64,000 bases of DNA from NCBI GenBank assembly GCA_024195265.1, contig JAJLRJ010000009.1:33954637-34018636 (forward strand), written 5' to 3'. Source of the DNA: Dendrophyllia cribrosa. Its lineage: Eukaryota > Cnidaria > Anthozoa > Scleractinia > Dendrophylliidae. Shown here piece by piece: positions 21,050-31,096 of this stretch; within the stretch, counting starts at the first letter, position 1, and every line of letters begins with the position of its first letter. The notes beneath the pieces are model-generated. The model did no database searches. It saw only the letters and a program-made list of their open reading frames with translations, and was not told where the DNA came from. The translations under genes and the position numbers were made by a program.

Positions 21050-21824
21050 CCCCGAACAATCCCTATCTGTCTAAAGTTATCGTTACCTGTGGAAAAAAAA
21101 AAACAGCCTTAAAAACCATTAATAGGCTCGCTTTGTATTTAACGGAAGCCAGCGATATACACCATGGTCAGACTGGCAAGGAGTAGTACAATACAATACA
21201 ATGGTCAGTACGTAATTTTATAATAAATAACAAAGTAGCCACTTATCAGCCACTTAAGTTTATATTTGTAGACTTCCGCTATCTTGAACACTGGCTATCT
21301 CGAATCCCCGGCTATCTCGAACAAAGTGCGATCTCAAACAAGGAGACTTTTATTTGTGAGCGGGATAGTTGGGTGATTTGATGCTTAGTTCAGGCAAAGA
21401 TAGACGGTTCCTTAGCAGCACCAGAAGGAAAAAAAATATCGAGCTAGAAAAGCCCACCTCCAACCATAATGCAAAGTTTTAAGTTTGCAAAATAATAATG
21501 TTCACTGTGATGCGACAAAAGGTTTTGCTGAATCTCATGAAAAAGGTTAATCGGGTTAGGTAGAGGTAGCTTACTAGCATTAGTAAAGTAAGTATTTTTT
21601 TTAACTTCACGAACCAGAGACGTTTATTCTCTCTTCGAAAATTTACTTCAGTATCTTCCGCCTCAGTAAAAACTAAAAAGACGTACACCTTATTCCAAAA
21701 TGGCGGCCAATTTCTTATTCTTTTATATACGACAGCTTCTTCCACTTGAGTTTTATTATTCAGGAGGAAGCTCGAGTTCGCGTCGAACGACGATTTCGTA
21801 ATCACTCTGGTTGCGCGATTTTAA
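21050..21824. other. Unmatched stretch and a segment shared with 32150-32470
   Basis: 21340-21680 resembles 32150-32470 and 60060-60400 (landmarks GCGGGATAGTTGGGTGATTT and GGTTTTGCTGAATCTCATGA), so it is another piece of the transporter 3' flank. 21686-21725 matches one arm of the MITE at 32913-33112. No gene is called. Confidence 0.6.
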
Positions 21825-22110
21825 AATTTTGAGGTAATAGTTGAGAAACAACTGTCGTGCACTCTTTTCCTCCCAGATTAAAAATGTCGTTCCTTTTAGA
21901 ATTTTGTCATGAAATTTTGTTTATTGTACAATGTATACATCAATAACGTTGGTGCGTCAGCCAAAAATCCTAAAAAAATATAACATCATACAGATTTACA
22001 AAATAAAACGGCTTTAATACCGAAGCACCGAAAAGATACTAAAGTACCGGATGACCTGAGTAGAAAAACATCTTAAAATGATAGACTGAAGGCGTACGGG
22101 AGTGAGGATT
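21825..22110. repeat. Truncated copy of the TIR 3' flank (repeat 'T', copy 5)
   Basis: It matches the start of the T block ('gttgagaaacaactgtcgt', 'aatgtatacatcaataacgt', 'cggctttaataccgaagcaccg') and is closest to 62095-62600. It breaks off before the coding end of any TIR gene, so this copy has lost its gene. Confidence 0.8.
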
Positions 22111-22207
22111 AGTAACGCGCTAAGCGTGAACCCATTGTTTTGAACGCAGTAAGAAGTTCGCACCAAAACAGTCTGTTTCATGTGTTCTAGCCGTCATCAC
22201 TGTTGTC

Positions 22208-22248
22208 GCGATACCGGTGCAATGCTCTATCCACTGGGCTATCAAGCC
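22208..22248 (-). tRNA. 5' half of a tRNA-like sequence
   Basis: Read on the minus strand it is GGCTTGATAGCCCAGTGGAT onward, matching the acceptor and D-arm of 22426-22496. The T-arm is absent, so this is a fragment. Confidence 0.6.
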
Positions 22249-22425
22249 ACATGGATAGATGGTCAGTTGCGAGTTCGTAATATACTCGATGATAGTGAAT
22301 ATATATGAATTTGAATATACGAAAATCATATATTTGAACTGCAGATAAACATGAGTGAAATTTGATTTGATCCTCGCAGTGTGCTCTCAACTTAAGCAGT
22401 TGAAGAAGCAACCTGAAAACATTTA

Positions 22426-22496
22426 GGCTTGAACGGGATTCGAACCCATGACCTTGCGATACCGGTGCAATGCTCTATCCACTGAGCTATCAAGCC
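22426..22496 (-). tRNA. tRNA-like gene (SINE head), inverted pair, left member
   Basis: The acceptor GGCTTGA pairs with TCAAGCC. The D-arm is AGCTC...GAGC, the A box TAGCTCAGTGG, and the T-arm CATGGGTTCGAATCCCGT contains a full B box. The anticodon stem TTGC/GCAA pairs but encloses an irregular loop (ACCGGTATC) without a clear T33, so the isotype is unsure (GGT, Thr, is possible). Together with 22521-22594 it forms a hairpin of about 240 bp (22385-22635), flanked by mirrored CTTAAGCAGTTGAAGAAGCA. Confidence 0.55.
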
Positions 22497-22520
22497 ACAT
22501 GGATAGATGGTCATCCATGT

Positions 22521-22594
22521 GGCTTAATAGCTCAGTGGAAAGAGCATTGCACCGCGCGTATCGCAAGGTCATGGGTTCGAACCCCGTTCAAGCC
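22521..22594 (+). tRNA. tRNA-like gene (SINE head), inverted pair, right member
   Basis: It is the inverted partner of 22426-22496 with three extra bases in the anticodon loop (ACCGCGCGTATC) and two substitutions in the A-box arm. The B box GGTTCGAACCC is intact. It is probably not a working tRNA but a SINE-derived sequence. Confidence 0.5.
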
Positions 22595-23011
22595 TGAATT
22601 TTTTCAGGTTGCTTCTTCAACTGCTTAAGTTGAGAGCACACTGCGAGGATCACAAATTTCACTCTTATTTATTTATCATGCAAAACACCACAACTGTGGA
22701 AGAAACAACTCCGTGGAACGTTCGAAATAAAGTCAAAAAACATGGTAAAAACACGAAAAAAGCAAGTGACACACTCAAACACCAACCCCCGCGGAAAAAA
22801 AAACATGGAAACCTGGATCTAAACACTTCAATCAGAAGGTGTGAATGAGGGTACCTCGATAACCGTCTTAACACTTAATGTTTGGGCTCTCCAACATAAA
22901 ACAGTTAAATTTTAGGCATTTTAACACAGTAAAAAAATTCACTGTAACAGTAAATTTCATCCAGATAGAAACAAAAACGGCCCCAATGATTGTCTCAAAC
23001 GCCTAAATCGA

Positions 23012-23753
23012 AACCCCTGAAAGTGTCCACGGCCGCTTACGGGAATGTCCGCCAACTGGAATCTCGATTTCATCTTGGAATATGTTAGAAAAGCTATAAA
23101 TAAATGTAGAACAAAGTCCATTTTACACAACTACCCGTATGCCGAAAGATAATCACATATTAACGTTGGTGCCCCGTTGTCTGGAAGCATACAAGACTTT
23201 CTTTTATTCTCCCGAACACTATGGGCCGTCTAACTTAGACCGCGGTTTTAGGAAATTACGAACCTCCTTATCTGTTTATAAGTCGGTTATTTCAGGAAAT
23301 AAATGTTTTTCTAGTCTGTGCTATATGCCTACTTGACATTGGTTACAGTAAATAGTGTTTAAATATTAGGATTGGCCAGATTGAAATGAGGTTAGACCGC
23401 GGTTTTGTTAAACACCGTCTAAACTTCGTTTAAATAACCGGCCCTATGGCCCGCAACGGAGATTTCTTAATAAATCAATGAACCCGAGAAAGCAACCAAC
23501 GATATGGACTACAGTTTAACTATATACTGACGGCGGTTCCAGGGTATCCAATTTATTTTTGTCATTTTTGGAATTCAAAGAGATTCAATTTGATGGACCA
23601 ATAAAAACAGAGGTTCAGGAAAGAGTAGTGACATCCCCGAATCGATTACCACGTTCGTGTTCGAGTGGTATAGTTTGTGTGCGGCTTACTAACAGCTCAG
23701 ACTGAAGTCTTAAAGACAGCTACAACACCAGTTATTCGAAGGTAAGTTGTGCT
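23012..23753 (+). repeat. Tandem duplicate 'D', copy 1, ending in a splice-donor exon
   Basis: It repeats as 23754-24672 and, more diverged, 27090-27845. Order: 'cccctgaaagtgtccacggcc', 'gccgaaagataatcacatatt', 'gaacccgagaaagcaacc', then a leader-like end (CGTTCGTGTTCGAGTGGTAT ... CAGCTACAACACC ... GAAG) closed by the donor GTAAGT at 23742. The last 115 bp look like a promoter and 5' non-coding exon. Confidence 0.75.
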
Positions 23754-24672
23754 AAATCGTAACCCCTGAAAGTGTCCACGGCCGCTTACAGGAATGTCCG
23801 CTTATATAACGGGAATCACGATCTCATCTTGGAATATGTTAGAAAAGCTATAAATAAATGTAGAACAAAGTCCATTTTACATAACTACTCGTATGCCGAA
23901 AGATAATCACATATTAACGTTGGTGCACCGTTGTCTGGAAGAATACAAGACTTTCTTTTATTCTCCCGAACACTGTGACCCGAAACGGAAATTTCTTAGG
24001 CGTCGTTCACACTTGGTGCACGAGCACTGTGCCCGGCCACCGATACCAATTTTGAATGCGTGTTCACTTTCGGTGCCCACCTCTGACCTTCCGCCATTTT
24101 GAAACTGTAGAGTAGGGATTTGTGGGTAAAATAACTGCTACGGAGCAGGAGTTTGTGGGTAAAGTTCTTAAGCACTCGCCAGAATCATGTGCAGACTTGT
24201 GCCCGTGCCCGATTCAGTGTCTGAGTACAAGGTATCGACCTTGTACCCGTGCCCGAGCACCGTGCCCAATTATTGGCACGGGCACTTACAAAAAGCCGTG
24301 TTCACATTGGTGCCCGTCAGGCACTGTGCCCGGGCACGGTGCTCGGGCACCAAGTGTGAACGACGCCTTAGAAAATCAATGAACCCGAGAAAGCAACCAA
24401 CGATATTGACTCAGTACAGTTTAATTGTATACTGACGGCGGTTAACGGGTATCTAATTTATTATGGGCACGACTTAAAACTTACCGGATAAATAACAAAA
24501 GAGGTATTCAATATGATGGACCAATAAAAACAAAGGTTCAGAAAGGGTAGTGACATTCCCGAATCGATTACCACGTTCGTGTTCGAGTGGTATATAGTTT
24601 GTGTGCGGCTTACTAACAGCTCAGACTGAAGTCGTAAAGACAGCTACAACACCAGTTTTTCAAAGGTAAGTT
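23754..24672 (+). repeat. Tandem duplicate 'D', copy 2
   Basis: Same content as copy 1 plus the TTA element at 23999-24367. The exon-like end carries TATATAG (about 24590) and closes CAAAG followed by the donor GTAAGT at 24666. Copies 1 and 2 are similar enough to be a recent tandem duplication. Confidence 0.75.
23999..24367. mobile_element. 369-bp element with TTA duplication (GGCGTCGTTCACAC ends)
   Basis: The ends GGCGTCGTTCACACTTGGTGC are exact inverted repeats and TTA flanks both (23996-23998, 24368-24370). The sister duplicate keeps the empty site at about 23465 ('gatttcttaataaatc'). The interior is dense in GTGCCCGGGCAC and GTGCCCGTGCCCG palindromes. A 3-bp TTA duplication and GGC ends suit PIF/Harbinger. 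Confidence 0.9.
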
Positions 24673-25486
24673 GTGCTACTCGAAAGGTATGCGAAATTGA
24701 AGAACAACAGTGAAGAGTATTTAGATATTAACCGAAGGGGATCAAAAGAGCCTGCTAATCGATTCTAGAATGTTTGCGCTTTACCGTCTACCCGTGACGT
24801 GCCTGTAGGTAGTAGTATAATTAACAAATGCCTTTCCACCATCTGAAAGAAAGACCACTCGTTCTCCATCAACTTGTACCACTTCAAGAAATATATATCG
24901 AACAAAGGCAAATACGAAGGAAAGTAACAACAGGATTTCTTGCAGATTATAGAGTTCCACATGGATAAGTACATAACCTTGAAGGCGCGCGAGTTTTATT
25001 ATAAATACTTTTACATATTTTTGGCGATTTTATTCTGTCATTTTCGCTTTAAGTTATGACTTTAAAATCTATAACAAAGCCTGTTATGAACAATTATTCA
25101 ATTTAACTAATCAGTACTGTCCAAAAAAGTGCCGTAGTTTGGATAAAGACGATGAAATAGCAATCGGAACAGATCCAAGGAAATAGTGTTAGTGTTAGTG
25201 TAAGGAAATAGTGTTAGTGTTGGTGTGTTCGCCCTCATGAAAGAGTTTGCGCGTTAGCGCGGAAAACAGAAATAAAGAGAAACTGTGCAGAACGCAATTT
25301 TTTTAATTAATCGAAGAACTTCGGTACTGATTGATGTCGCATAGCTATTTAAATCAGATGAGCAGGCAAAAGCACAAGAAACTGGCTACGAACTGGCGCG
25401 ACGCAAGCGTACGTGCAAGTGTAAACGCTGTGGTTTTTTTTTCAACAACTCACTTTTCAGTACAGTGAGTGCTTGGATCAAACTAT
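24673..25486. other. No gene seen; start resembles 27846-28110
   Basis: 24673-25000 is a diverged match to 27846-28130 (the sequence after the donor of each D copy, e.g. TTTGCGCTTTACCGTCTA), i.e. the proposed intron start. A short direct repeat (GGAAATAGTGTTAGTGTT) lies near 25178-25220. Confidence 0.5.
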
Positions 25487-25763
25487 GGTATACCCGGCGT
25501 AGCTAATCGAACGTTCGGTAATCGAACCTAATCGAACTCAATCGCTCGATTGGGTTCGATTGGGTTCGGTAATCGAACTTAATCGAACTCACCGAAAAAT
25601 TTTGCCAATCGAACGCAATCGAACGTTCGGTAATCGAACGCTTCAACAATCGAACGTAATCGAACTCATCGAACATAATCGAACACTTCAACAATCGGAA
25701 ATATAAAACTAGTTTAATCTGGTCTGAAACAAAGCATTGCGGTCAAGTAAGTTATAAGTTAAG

Positions 25764-26302
25764 TTTTCGTTGAAAGAGTTTTGACGGAGCGATCAAAGGC
25801 CGATAGGGCCAACAGCACGTCAAGGGAACATACCACAGACACCGACCTCGTTCAGAATCAAACATCAACATCATCGGATTCATCTTCCACATCTTTAACC
25901 ACTTTAAAGTACTCCACTTACGTCGCTTCCATTCCGGATATCCCAAAACCAGCAGAAGAACCGAACACCAAAGCGGACGAGCGCACGAACAATCCATACT
26001 TTGTTTACTTTATAGATTATGATGTTGAGAAAAAAATTTTGTTGTTGGCGTTAGTCTTATTTTTGTTACATTTAATGAACTGTTCTAACATTGAAAGTCT
26101 AGCTTACATTGCTTGCATTTTGCAGCAGCTTCTGCAAACACCACTTGCAGTTTTAATAGAAATCTACTTTGAGGTAATGAGAACACTTTTAGCGTTAGTG
26201 GTAACTATTCTGTACACACTGTACACCGTTGCGTGCGTCCAGATCCAGTTGCAGTGGTCGTTTTTTAGTAATCTATCCGAAACTTTACCGACGACGGTAT
26301 AA
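25764..26302 (+). CDS. Two-helix membrane protein ORF carried between AATCGAAC arms
   Basis: The open frame runs from the TAA at 25760 to the stop at 26302, about 180 codons, with no ATG until far in. The true start is therefore in an upstream exon (a weak AG lies at 25762) or is non-ATG. The first 75 residues are hydrophilic and Ser/Thr-rich (TSTSSDSSSTS), then comes a PDIPKPAEEP stretch. Two hydrophobic segments follow, about 108-125 (ILLLALVLFLLHL) and 135-165 (LLALVVTILYTLYTVA), then a short polar tail. AATAAA lies 95 bp downstream. I recognise no family and no transposase motif. It could instead be a host gene fragment captured by the element. Confidence 0.45.
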
Positions 26303-26396
26303 ACATTTTAATATTATCCCCGTTCGGTGTTATTCCGAGCGATATGAAGTACTGAGCTGTTCGTGTTATATTGTAAATTAATCAATTTCGAATCAC

Positions 26397-26402
26397 AATA
26401 AA
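26397..26402 (+). terminator. Polyadenylation signal AATAAA of the cargo ORF
   Basis: It lies 95 bp after the stop at 26302 and before the right arm, so a transcript could end inside the element. Confidence 0.45.
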
Positions 26403-26775
26403 GATTTTAGTTAATTGAAATGTGTTAATATCTCTCACAATTGCTCCGCTAGTAAAGGATCAGTTAAAGGGTGAAATTCTTCCACCGAACAAAATCGAAT
26501 CAATCGCCTCGATTGGGTTCGATTGGATTCGGTGATCGAACTTAATCGAACTCACCCAAAAGTTCCAGTTCGATTATGTTCGATTGCCGAACCAATCGAA
26601 CTCCAATCGAACGATTTAGTTCGATTGGGTTCGATTGGTTTTTGGTTCGGATTCGTTCGATTAGCTACGCCGGGGGTATAGCAATATCATTGTTCAGAAT
26701 ACAGGATTTATTTACAATGTAAGTATTCGGTTCAGTTGACAAACGTATTTCGATGTTATGTATTTGCATTCTCTA

Positions 26776-26887
26776 GTTTGCCCTCCAAATTTTGCATAAA
26801 CTATTGTTTGTAAATGCTCTTGGGAAGACTGCATATTCCCAAGAGCATTTCAAAACAATAGTTTATGCAAAATTTGGGGGGGCAAAC
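26776..26887. mobile_element. 112-bp hairpin MITE
   Basis: The arms GTTTGCCCTCCAAATTTTGC and its inverse enclose a further pairing around AAATGCTCTTGGGAA. There is no ORF. Confidence 0.8.
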
Positions 26888-27364
26888 AAAGTGTATAGGG
26901 AAGATATCAATGACGTCACCAATTGTTATTAATGTGCCAACGAGAGCCTCAAAGGGTTCTTTTGTTCCAGTGGCTAGCACATTTGAATAACAAAAAGAAT
27001 GTTTGTAAACAGATATCATACCTATTACGGGCAATTCGAAAATAGAGAATGGAGGGATTCAGTTAATGTGACAGACGCTGTGATTGAAATTTTAATATTC
27101 GGTTTTGTGCTGTGTATACGATCTTATCTTCGGATATGTTGGAAAAGCTATGAAATACTGTAGAACGAAAATTTGTGCTTGCTTGCTCATGCTTACGCTT
27201 CAGTAAGCTTGCGTTGCGTGTAAACAAGCCTTAATGGAGACATGTTTCTGAAAACGTTGACTGGGCCGGTTCAGAAACGGTTGTGCATGTGATGACATCC
27301 CCTTCTCGATTACCACATTCAGTCGTGTTCGAGTGGTATACAACTTGAGCGCGGCTTATACTAA

Positions 27365-27789
27365 AGGCTGGTTTTCACTAGCGCATAAGCATAAGCACAA
27401 GCCAACATACGCAGACTCAGTAACGTGTTGATCATTAGTGCCTATTGTTCTGGGTCCAGTTGTTCGAAAGCCGATTAGCGCTAATCCAGGATTAACAGTT
27501 AACCGAGGATTTAATTTCTGTTGTTTAAAAATGTTTTCAAAAGCTAATTTTAAGCTAGAGGAGAAGACAAGTCAAAGTCGAAACTGAAGGCCAAAACGTC
27601 TTTAGAAAAATTTTCATTGATTGGTTATTTAACTGGATTAAAAATTGACGCTAATCCTGGGTTAGCTTAATCGTGCTTTGAACAACCCGGCCCTGTTTTG
27701 TTCAAACAATTGGAACTAATGATCAACATGTTACTGAGTCTGCGTATGTTGGCTTGTGCTTATGCTTATGCGCTAGTGAAAACCAGCCT
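27365..27789. mobile_element. Second copy of the AGGCTGGTTTTCAC MITE, itself interrupted
   Basis: The ends match 4117-4298 nearly base for base. The loop is broken by the 240-bp element at 27453-27692; removing it with one CTG recreates the 4117 sequence. The empty host site is seen in D copies 1 and 2 ('gcggcttactaacagctc'). Confidence 0.88.
27453..27692. mobile_element. Nested element with GTTGTTC ends, CTG duplication
   Basis: The ends GGTCCAGTTGTTCGAAAGC and, inverted, GGCCGGGTTGTTCAAAGC lie in the loop of the MITE at 27365, with CTG on both sides (27450-27452, 27693-27695). The family also appears at 31600-31825 (left-truncated) and 59253-59494. Confidence 0.85.
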
Positions 27790-28130
27790 TTTAACAGCTC
27801 AGACTGAAGTCTTAAAGACAGCTACAAAGCACAAAGGTAAGCTATGCTAATGTATTCGAGACTGAGGAGTAAGGCTTGTTTAGATATTGACACGAGGGAC
27901 TCGAGCGAAACCAAACCTGGACCGATTCTAGCATCAGTTTGCGCTATACCGTCTAACCGTGAAGTCTGTAGCAGCTTTAAAAGTTTTATGTAGTCTGAAC
28001 TCTGAAAGACTACTTGTTCTCGATCAACTTGCACCATTTCAAGAAATATATCGAACAAAAGCAAAGACGAAGGAAAGCAACAACACGATTTCTTGCCAAT
28101 TATACGGTTATGCATGGATAATCTACATAA

Positions 28131-29364
28131 CCGTGAAGGCGTGTGATTTTTATAATTTTTCAGTTCAATTTTAATTTGGCGATTTTATTCTACCATTTTA
28201 GCTTTAAATACTTATGCCTCTAATAATAATAGGGAAGCTCGCTATGACTAAATTATAATACACTGATTGTTATCGGTACCGTCCAAAAAAGTGTTGCGTT
28301 TTGGATCAAGTGAAATATGGAAATGATCCGAGAAGGGAATAGATTCACTGAAGCATTCATTTCAGATAGCAAAGCCTTCTCGGCGTATATGTTTGTGTGT
28401 TTATCGGCTTCAGAAAGGGCCATCATTAGAGTCTTTGATCTCACGTACCGAATCCACGATGAGACGGTTTGCGCTTTAGAAAACAGGAATAAAGAGAAAT
28501 TGTGTAGTATTTTATTTCAATTTCTAAACTTTTTTTTCTATGTATTTATTTATTTACCTATTATTTATTTATTTATTTTTCAATTCTACGTAAATATTTA
28601 TATTTATTAGTTTATTTTTAACGTCTTGCAGTGGTGGGTACCTCCCTTTGTAGGACTTTGAATTTATGTAGATGTAGATGCAATTTTTTGCTCCAAGGCT
28701 TCGGTACTGATTGATGTCGCATATCATTCTATTTTATATCAGGAATGCACCGTTACCGGCTCTGTCAGTGAACGTCTTCAATTCAAAATCATGTCTCCAG
28801 AATCTAGAGGCCATGAACAAAGCTATATATTTCAGGATTTATATTTTTAACACGAGAGAGAACGAAACAGTTTAAAGAGGATTTCTTAACTGATTTACAG
28901 AGTTAGAACAAAAACAAAAAATTGTTACCGCGGCGGTAATTTTAATTCACACATTTTATTTGGAGATCACTTTTCTCATGTTTTTGTTCTGGGTTTTAGC
29001 ATGCAGTCAAAACTGAATAATTTAGTAAAATACCCACCACCTCCAATTCCGTCCATTTGGGTTTGTTGGCAAGCAACGCGAGCTTACTGATAGCTTACTG
29101 ATGTCAATGCAGAGTTTGTATAAGAGTTCAAACGGGGTTTTGTGAAGGCGGTTGTAAGTAGAGCTGCCCGCTTACGATAGTGTCCGTTAAGAGAGCTTCC
29201 ACTGTACATCACTAACACAAACTAGTTACAAAACGACATTCTAGCTGAGCACTCTACAATTCGTTATAAATTTGGGAGAAAAGGCGATAAGATTTTTTTT
29301 GTCAGTTCAAAGCCGTTTAAACTTACTGGAAACTACTCTCAGAAGGCTGGAAATGCTATTTCAG
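28131..29364. other. No gene recognised
   Basis: AT-rich sequence with a TATTTATTTATT run (about 28545-28600). The ORF at 28317-28610 has no domain and ends in low complexity. On the proposed model this would be the intron between the D copy 3 exon and the transporter. Confidence 0.4.
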
Positions 29365-29463
29365 AGACCCTGTATTACAAAAAATCCCCGGATCCCCTAG
29401 AAACTAGCGCCTTCGGCACGAATGCTGGGGCCCCCCAATAATTTTTAACATGCTACGGCCCTG
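29365..29463. mobile_element. hAT right-end fragment
   Basis: 'ccccggatcccctagaaactagcgcc' resembles the right part of the inner hAT (about 11082-11110), and the piece ends CTACGGCCCTG, the outer hAT terminus. The other end is missing. Confidence 0.6.
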
Positions 29464-29779
29464 TTACTTCCTTGCTAAATTTACATGTATATGAACCACA
29501 AACTTTTCAGCGCCAGTTTCCGTTATGCCCTCAAATATGAGAACTCTTTCCAGATATATTGCAAAGCTTCAATCTGGCTCGAGGGTTAACTCTTTGTAGA
29601 TTTGTATAGTTGTAAATTATTGTTCTTTTGAAACTCAGTAAATAAAGCGGAATCGGTGTTTTATAGAGTTTTGAACTTTGACATAATAATTTACCTTACG
29701 ATTTCCGCAGAGCAGATAAGTATTTACAATGCTAAAAGACTATGTTTTTTTTTGTAGCCACTCATACTGCAAGTGGAAC

Positions 29780-31096
29780 ATGGACACAAGTGACCTTTCT
29801 GACGAAGAGTTCGAACGTATAGCCATCACAGAGCTACAGTCCAGCGACGCTGAATATTCTACTGACAGTGATGTCACAACACCAGCACACAAAAGCAACC
29901 CCCAGCCCTCCACTGACAGTGTTTCAGTATGCAAAACAACGGTCAACCTCGTTAACTATATTGAAGACACTGGCTTCTTGGCTCTGCCGTATGCTGTCAA
30001 ACGTGGAGGGATTGTTGCCATCCTGGCTTTTTTAATAATACCGATTTGCTCATGGTATACAGGGAAAGTTCTTATCGAGTGTCTTTATGACACTGATGAT
30101 AAACGAAGGCGAGTAAGGAAGAGGTCAACGTTCAAAGACTTAGGAGAGGTTCTTTGGCCCAAATACGGAGGCTATCTTGTAACAGCCTCAGTACAGGTGG
30201 GTTTGTTTCAGACTTCAGTTTCGTATCTGATTCTTTGCGGATCTCTGATGAGTCACGCCCTCCCATCAGTCCCCCTCACAGTCACTGAGTGGACATGCAT
30301 TACAGGAGTCGTGGTTATGCCAACAACGTTCCTGAAGTCCTTATCAGAAATCGCCTGGCTTAGTTACCTTAGCGTTGTTGCGTTAATCTCCGTTTTGATC
30401 TCTGTCCTCTGGTACGGTGCCGATCACGTGGATGAGTGGAATTTGGACACTTTCCTGTTTTGGGACACTGAAGGTGTTACTGTCTCTCTTCCGATTGTAG
30501 TTTACAGTTATGGCGCGATTCCAATCTTTCTTATAGTTGAGGACAGCATGCGTGAAAAACACAAATTTTCCATGGCTCTTGCTACAGCGCATCTTGCAAA
30601 CGTATTGATAAAAATTATTTTTTCCTCTTTTTCATTCCTTTCCTTTGGATCCAACACGGATGAAGTTATTATTAATAATTTCCCTGCAGGCCCCTTCCGT
30701 ATGAGTATAAGTTTTATTTTTGTTTTCAGTTGTATACTTTCATACGCCCTGCCTCTTCTCCCAATGTTTGTCTTACTGGAGAAAACGGAAGTCCCGATCA
30801 CGAACTCCTTTTCTAAAATCCCGATACTGGGTTCAATACTGATTCGCATCATTATTGTTCTGTTTACGGTTGTGATAGCAATCCTGGTACCGAAATTTGC
30901 TCTAATTGTTTCGTTTAATGGAAGCATAATTGTCGCATTCAATACGTATATTTTTCCATGCGCCTTACAACTAAAGTTGAAGTTCAATCAGCTGAAACCG
31001 CATGAAATTTGTATTGATGTGCTGCTCATACTCTTTGGCGCTGTTACGCTAATATTTGGAGCTGTATTTTCAGGAAAAGCTTTATTTATTGGTTAG
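29780..31096 (+). CDS. SLC32/VGAT-like amino-acid transporter, copy 1
   Basis: The ORF of 438 residues belongs to the AAAP family. The nearest relative I recall is vesicular inhibitory amino-acid transporter SLC32A1, which loads GABA/glycine into vesicles using the proton gradient. Visible signatures: VNYIEDTGFLALPYA in the first helix, CSWYTGKVLIECLY after the second (SLC32A1 has YTGKILIACLY), TTFLKSLSEIAWLS, DEVIINNFP and a LLEKTE loop. About ten hydrophobic segments run from residue 55 to 435. The acidic N-terminus (DLSDEEFER) faces the cytosol in this family. I start at the ATG at 29780, not 29729, because TTTTTTTTTGTAG just upstream is a splice acceptor (exon from 29758) and the same ATG and acceptor are kept in copy 2. 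The coding region has no introns. Substrate is not predictable. Confidence 0.88.
   Translation: MDTSDLSDEEFERIAITELQSSDAEYSTDSDVTTPAHKSNPQPSTDSVSVCKTTVNLVNYIEDTGFLALPYAVKRGGIVAILAFLIIPICSWYTGKVLIECLYDTDDKRRRVRKRSTFKDLGEVLWPKYGGYLVTASVQVGLFQTSVSYLILCGSLMSHALPSVPLTVTEWTCITGVVVMPTTFLKSLSEIAWLSYLSVVALISVLISVLWYGADHVDEWNLDTFLFWDTEGVTVSLPIVVYSYGAIPIFLIVEDSMREKHKFSMALATAHLANVLIKIIFSSFSFLSFGSNTDEVIINNFPAGPFRMSISFIFVFSCILSYALPLLPMFVLLEKTEVPITNSFSKIPILGSILIRIIIVLFTVVIAILVPKFALIVSFNGSIIVAFNTYIFPCALQLKLKFNQLKPHEICIDVLLILFGAVTLIFGAVFSGKALFIG

Larger units (their letters stand above)
25493..26674. mobile_element. Foldback element with AATCGAAC arms and a cargo ORF
   Basis: The ends CCCGGCGTAGCTAATCGAAC are inverted repeats and GGTATA flanks both ends exactly (25487-25492, 26675-26680). 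Arms of about 200 bp (25493-25700, 26480-26674) consist of repeated AATCGAAC/TCGATTGGGTT motifs. Between them lies a plus-strand ORF with a poly(A) signal. A 6-bp duplication with such arms does not match a family I can name with confidence. Confidence 0.85.
27090..27845 (+). repeat. Duplicate 'D', copy 3 (diverged, with nested insertions)
   Basis: It shares the exon-like end of copies 1 and 2 (TTCGAGTGGTATAC ... CTCAGACTGAAGTC ... CAGCTACAAAG) and ends at a donor (AAAG then GTAAGC at 27837). The exon is split by the MITE at 27365-27789. As it is the copy nearest the transporter at 29780, which has a splice acceptor just upstream of its ATG, it is a candidate for that gene's old 5' exon. Confidence 0.6.

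Noticed and set aside
26801..27034. Minus-strand ORF of 77 residues
   Set aside because: It overlaps a hairpin MITE arm and has no recognisable domain.
29729..29779. Upstream ATG of the transporter ORF (adds 17 residues)
   Set aside because: It spans a polypyrimidine tract and TGTAG acceptor, and copy 2 does not share it. The start at 29780 is conserved.
30508..30987. 159-residue minus-strand ORF in transporter copy 1 (and 55686-56030 in copy 2)
   Set aside because: Antisense to membrane-helix codons; conservation follows the sense frame.
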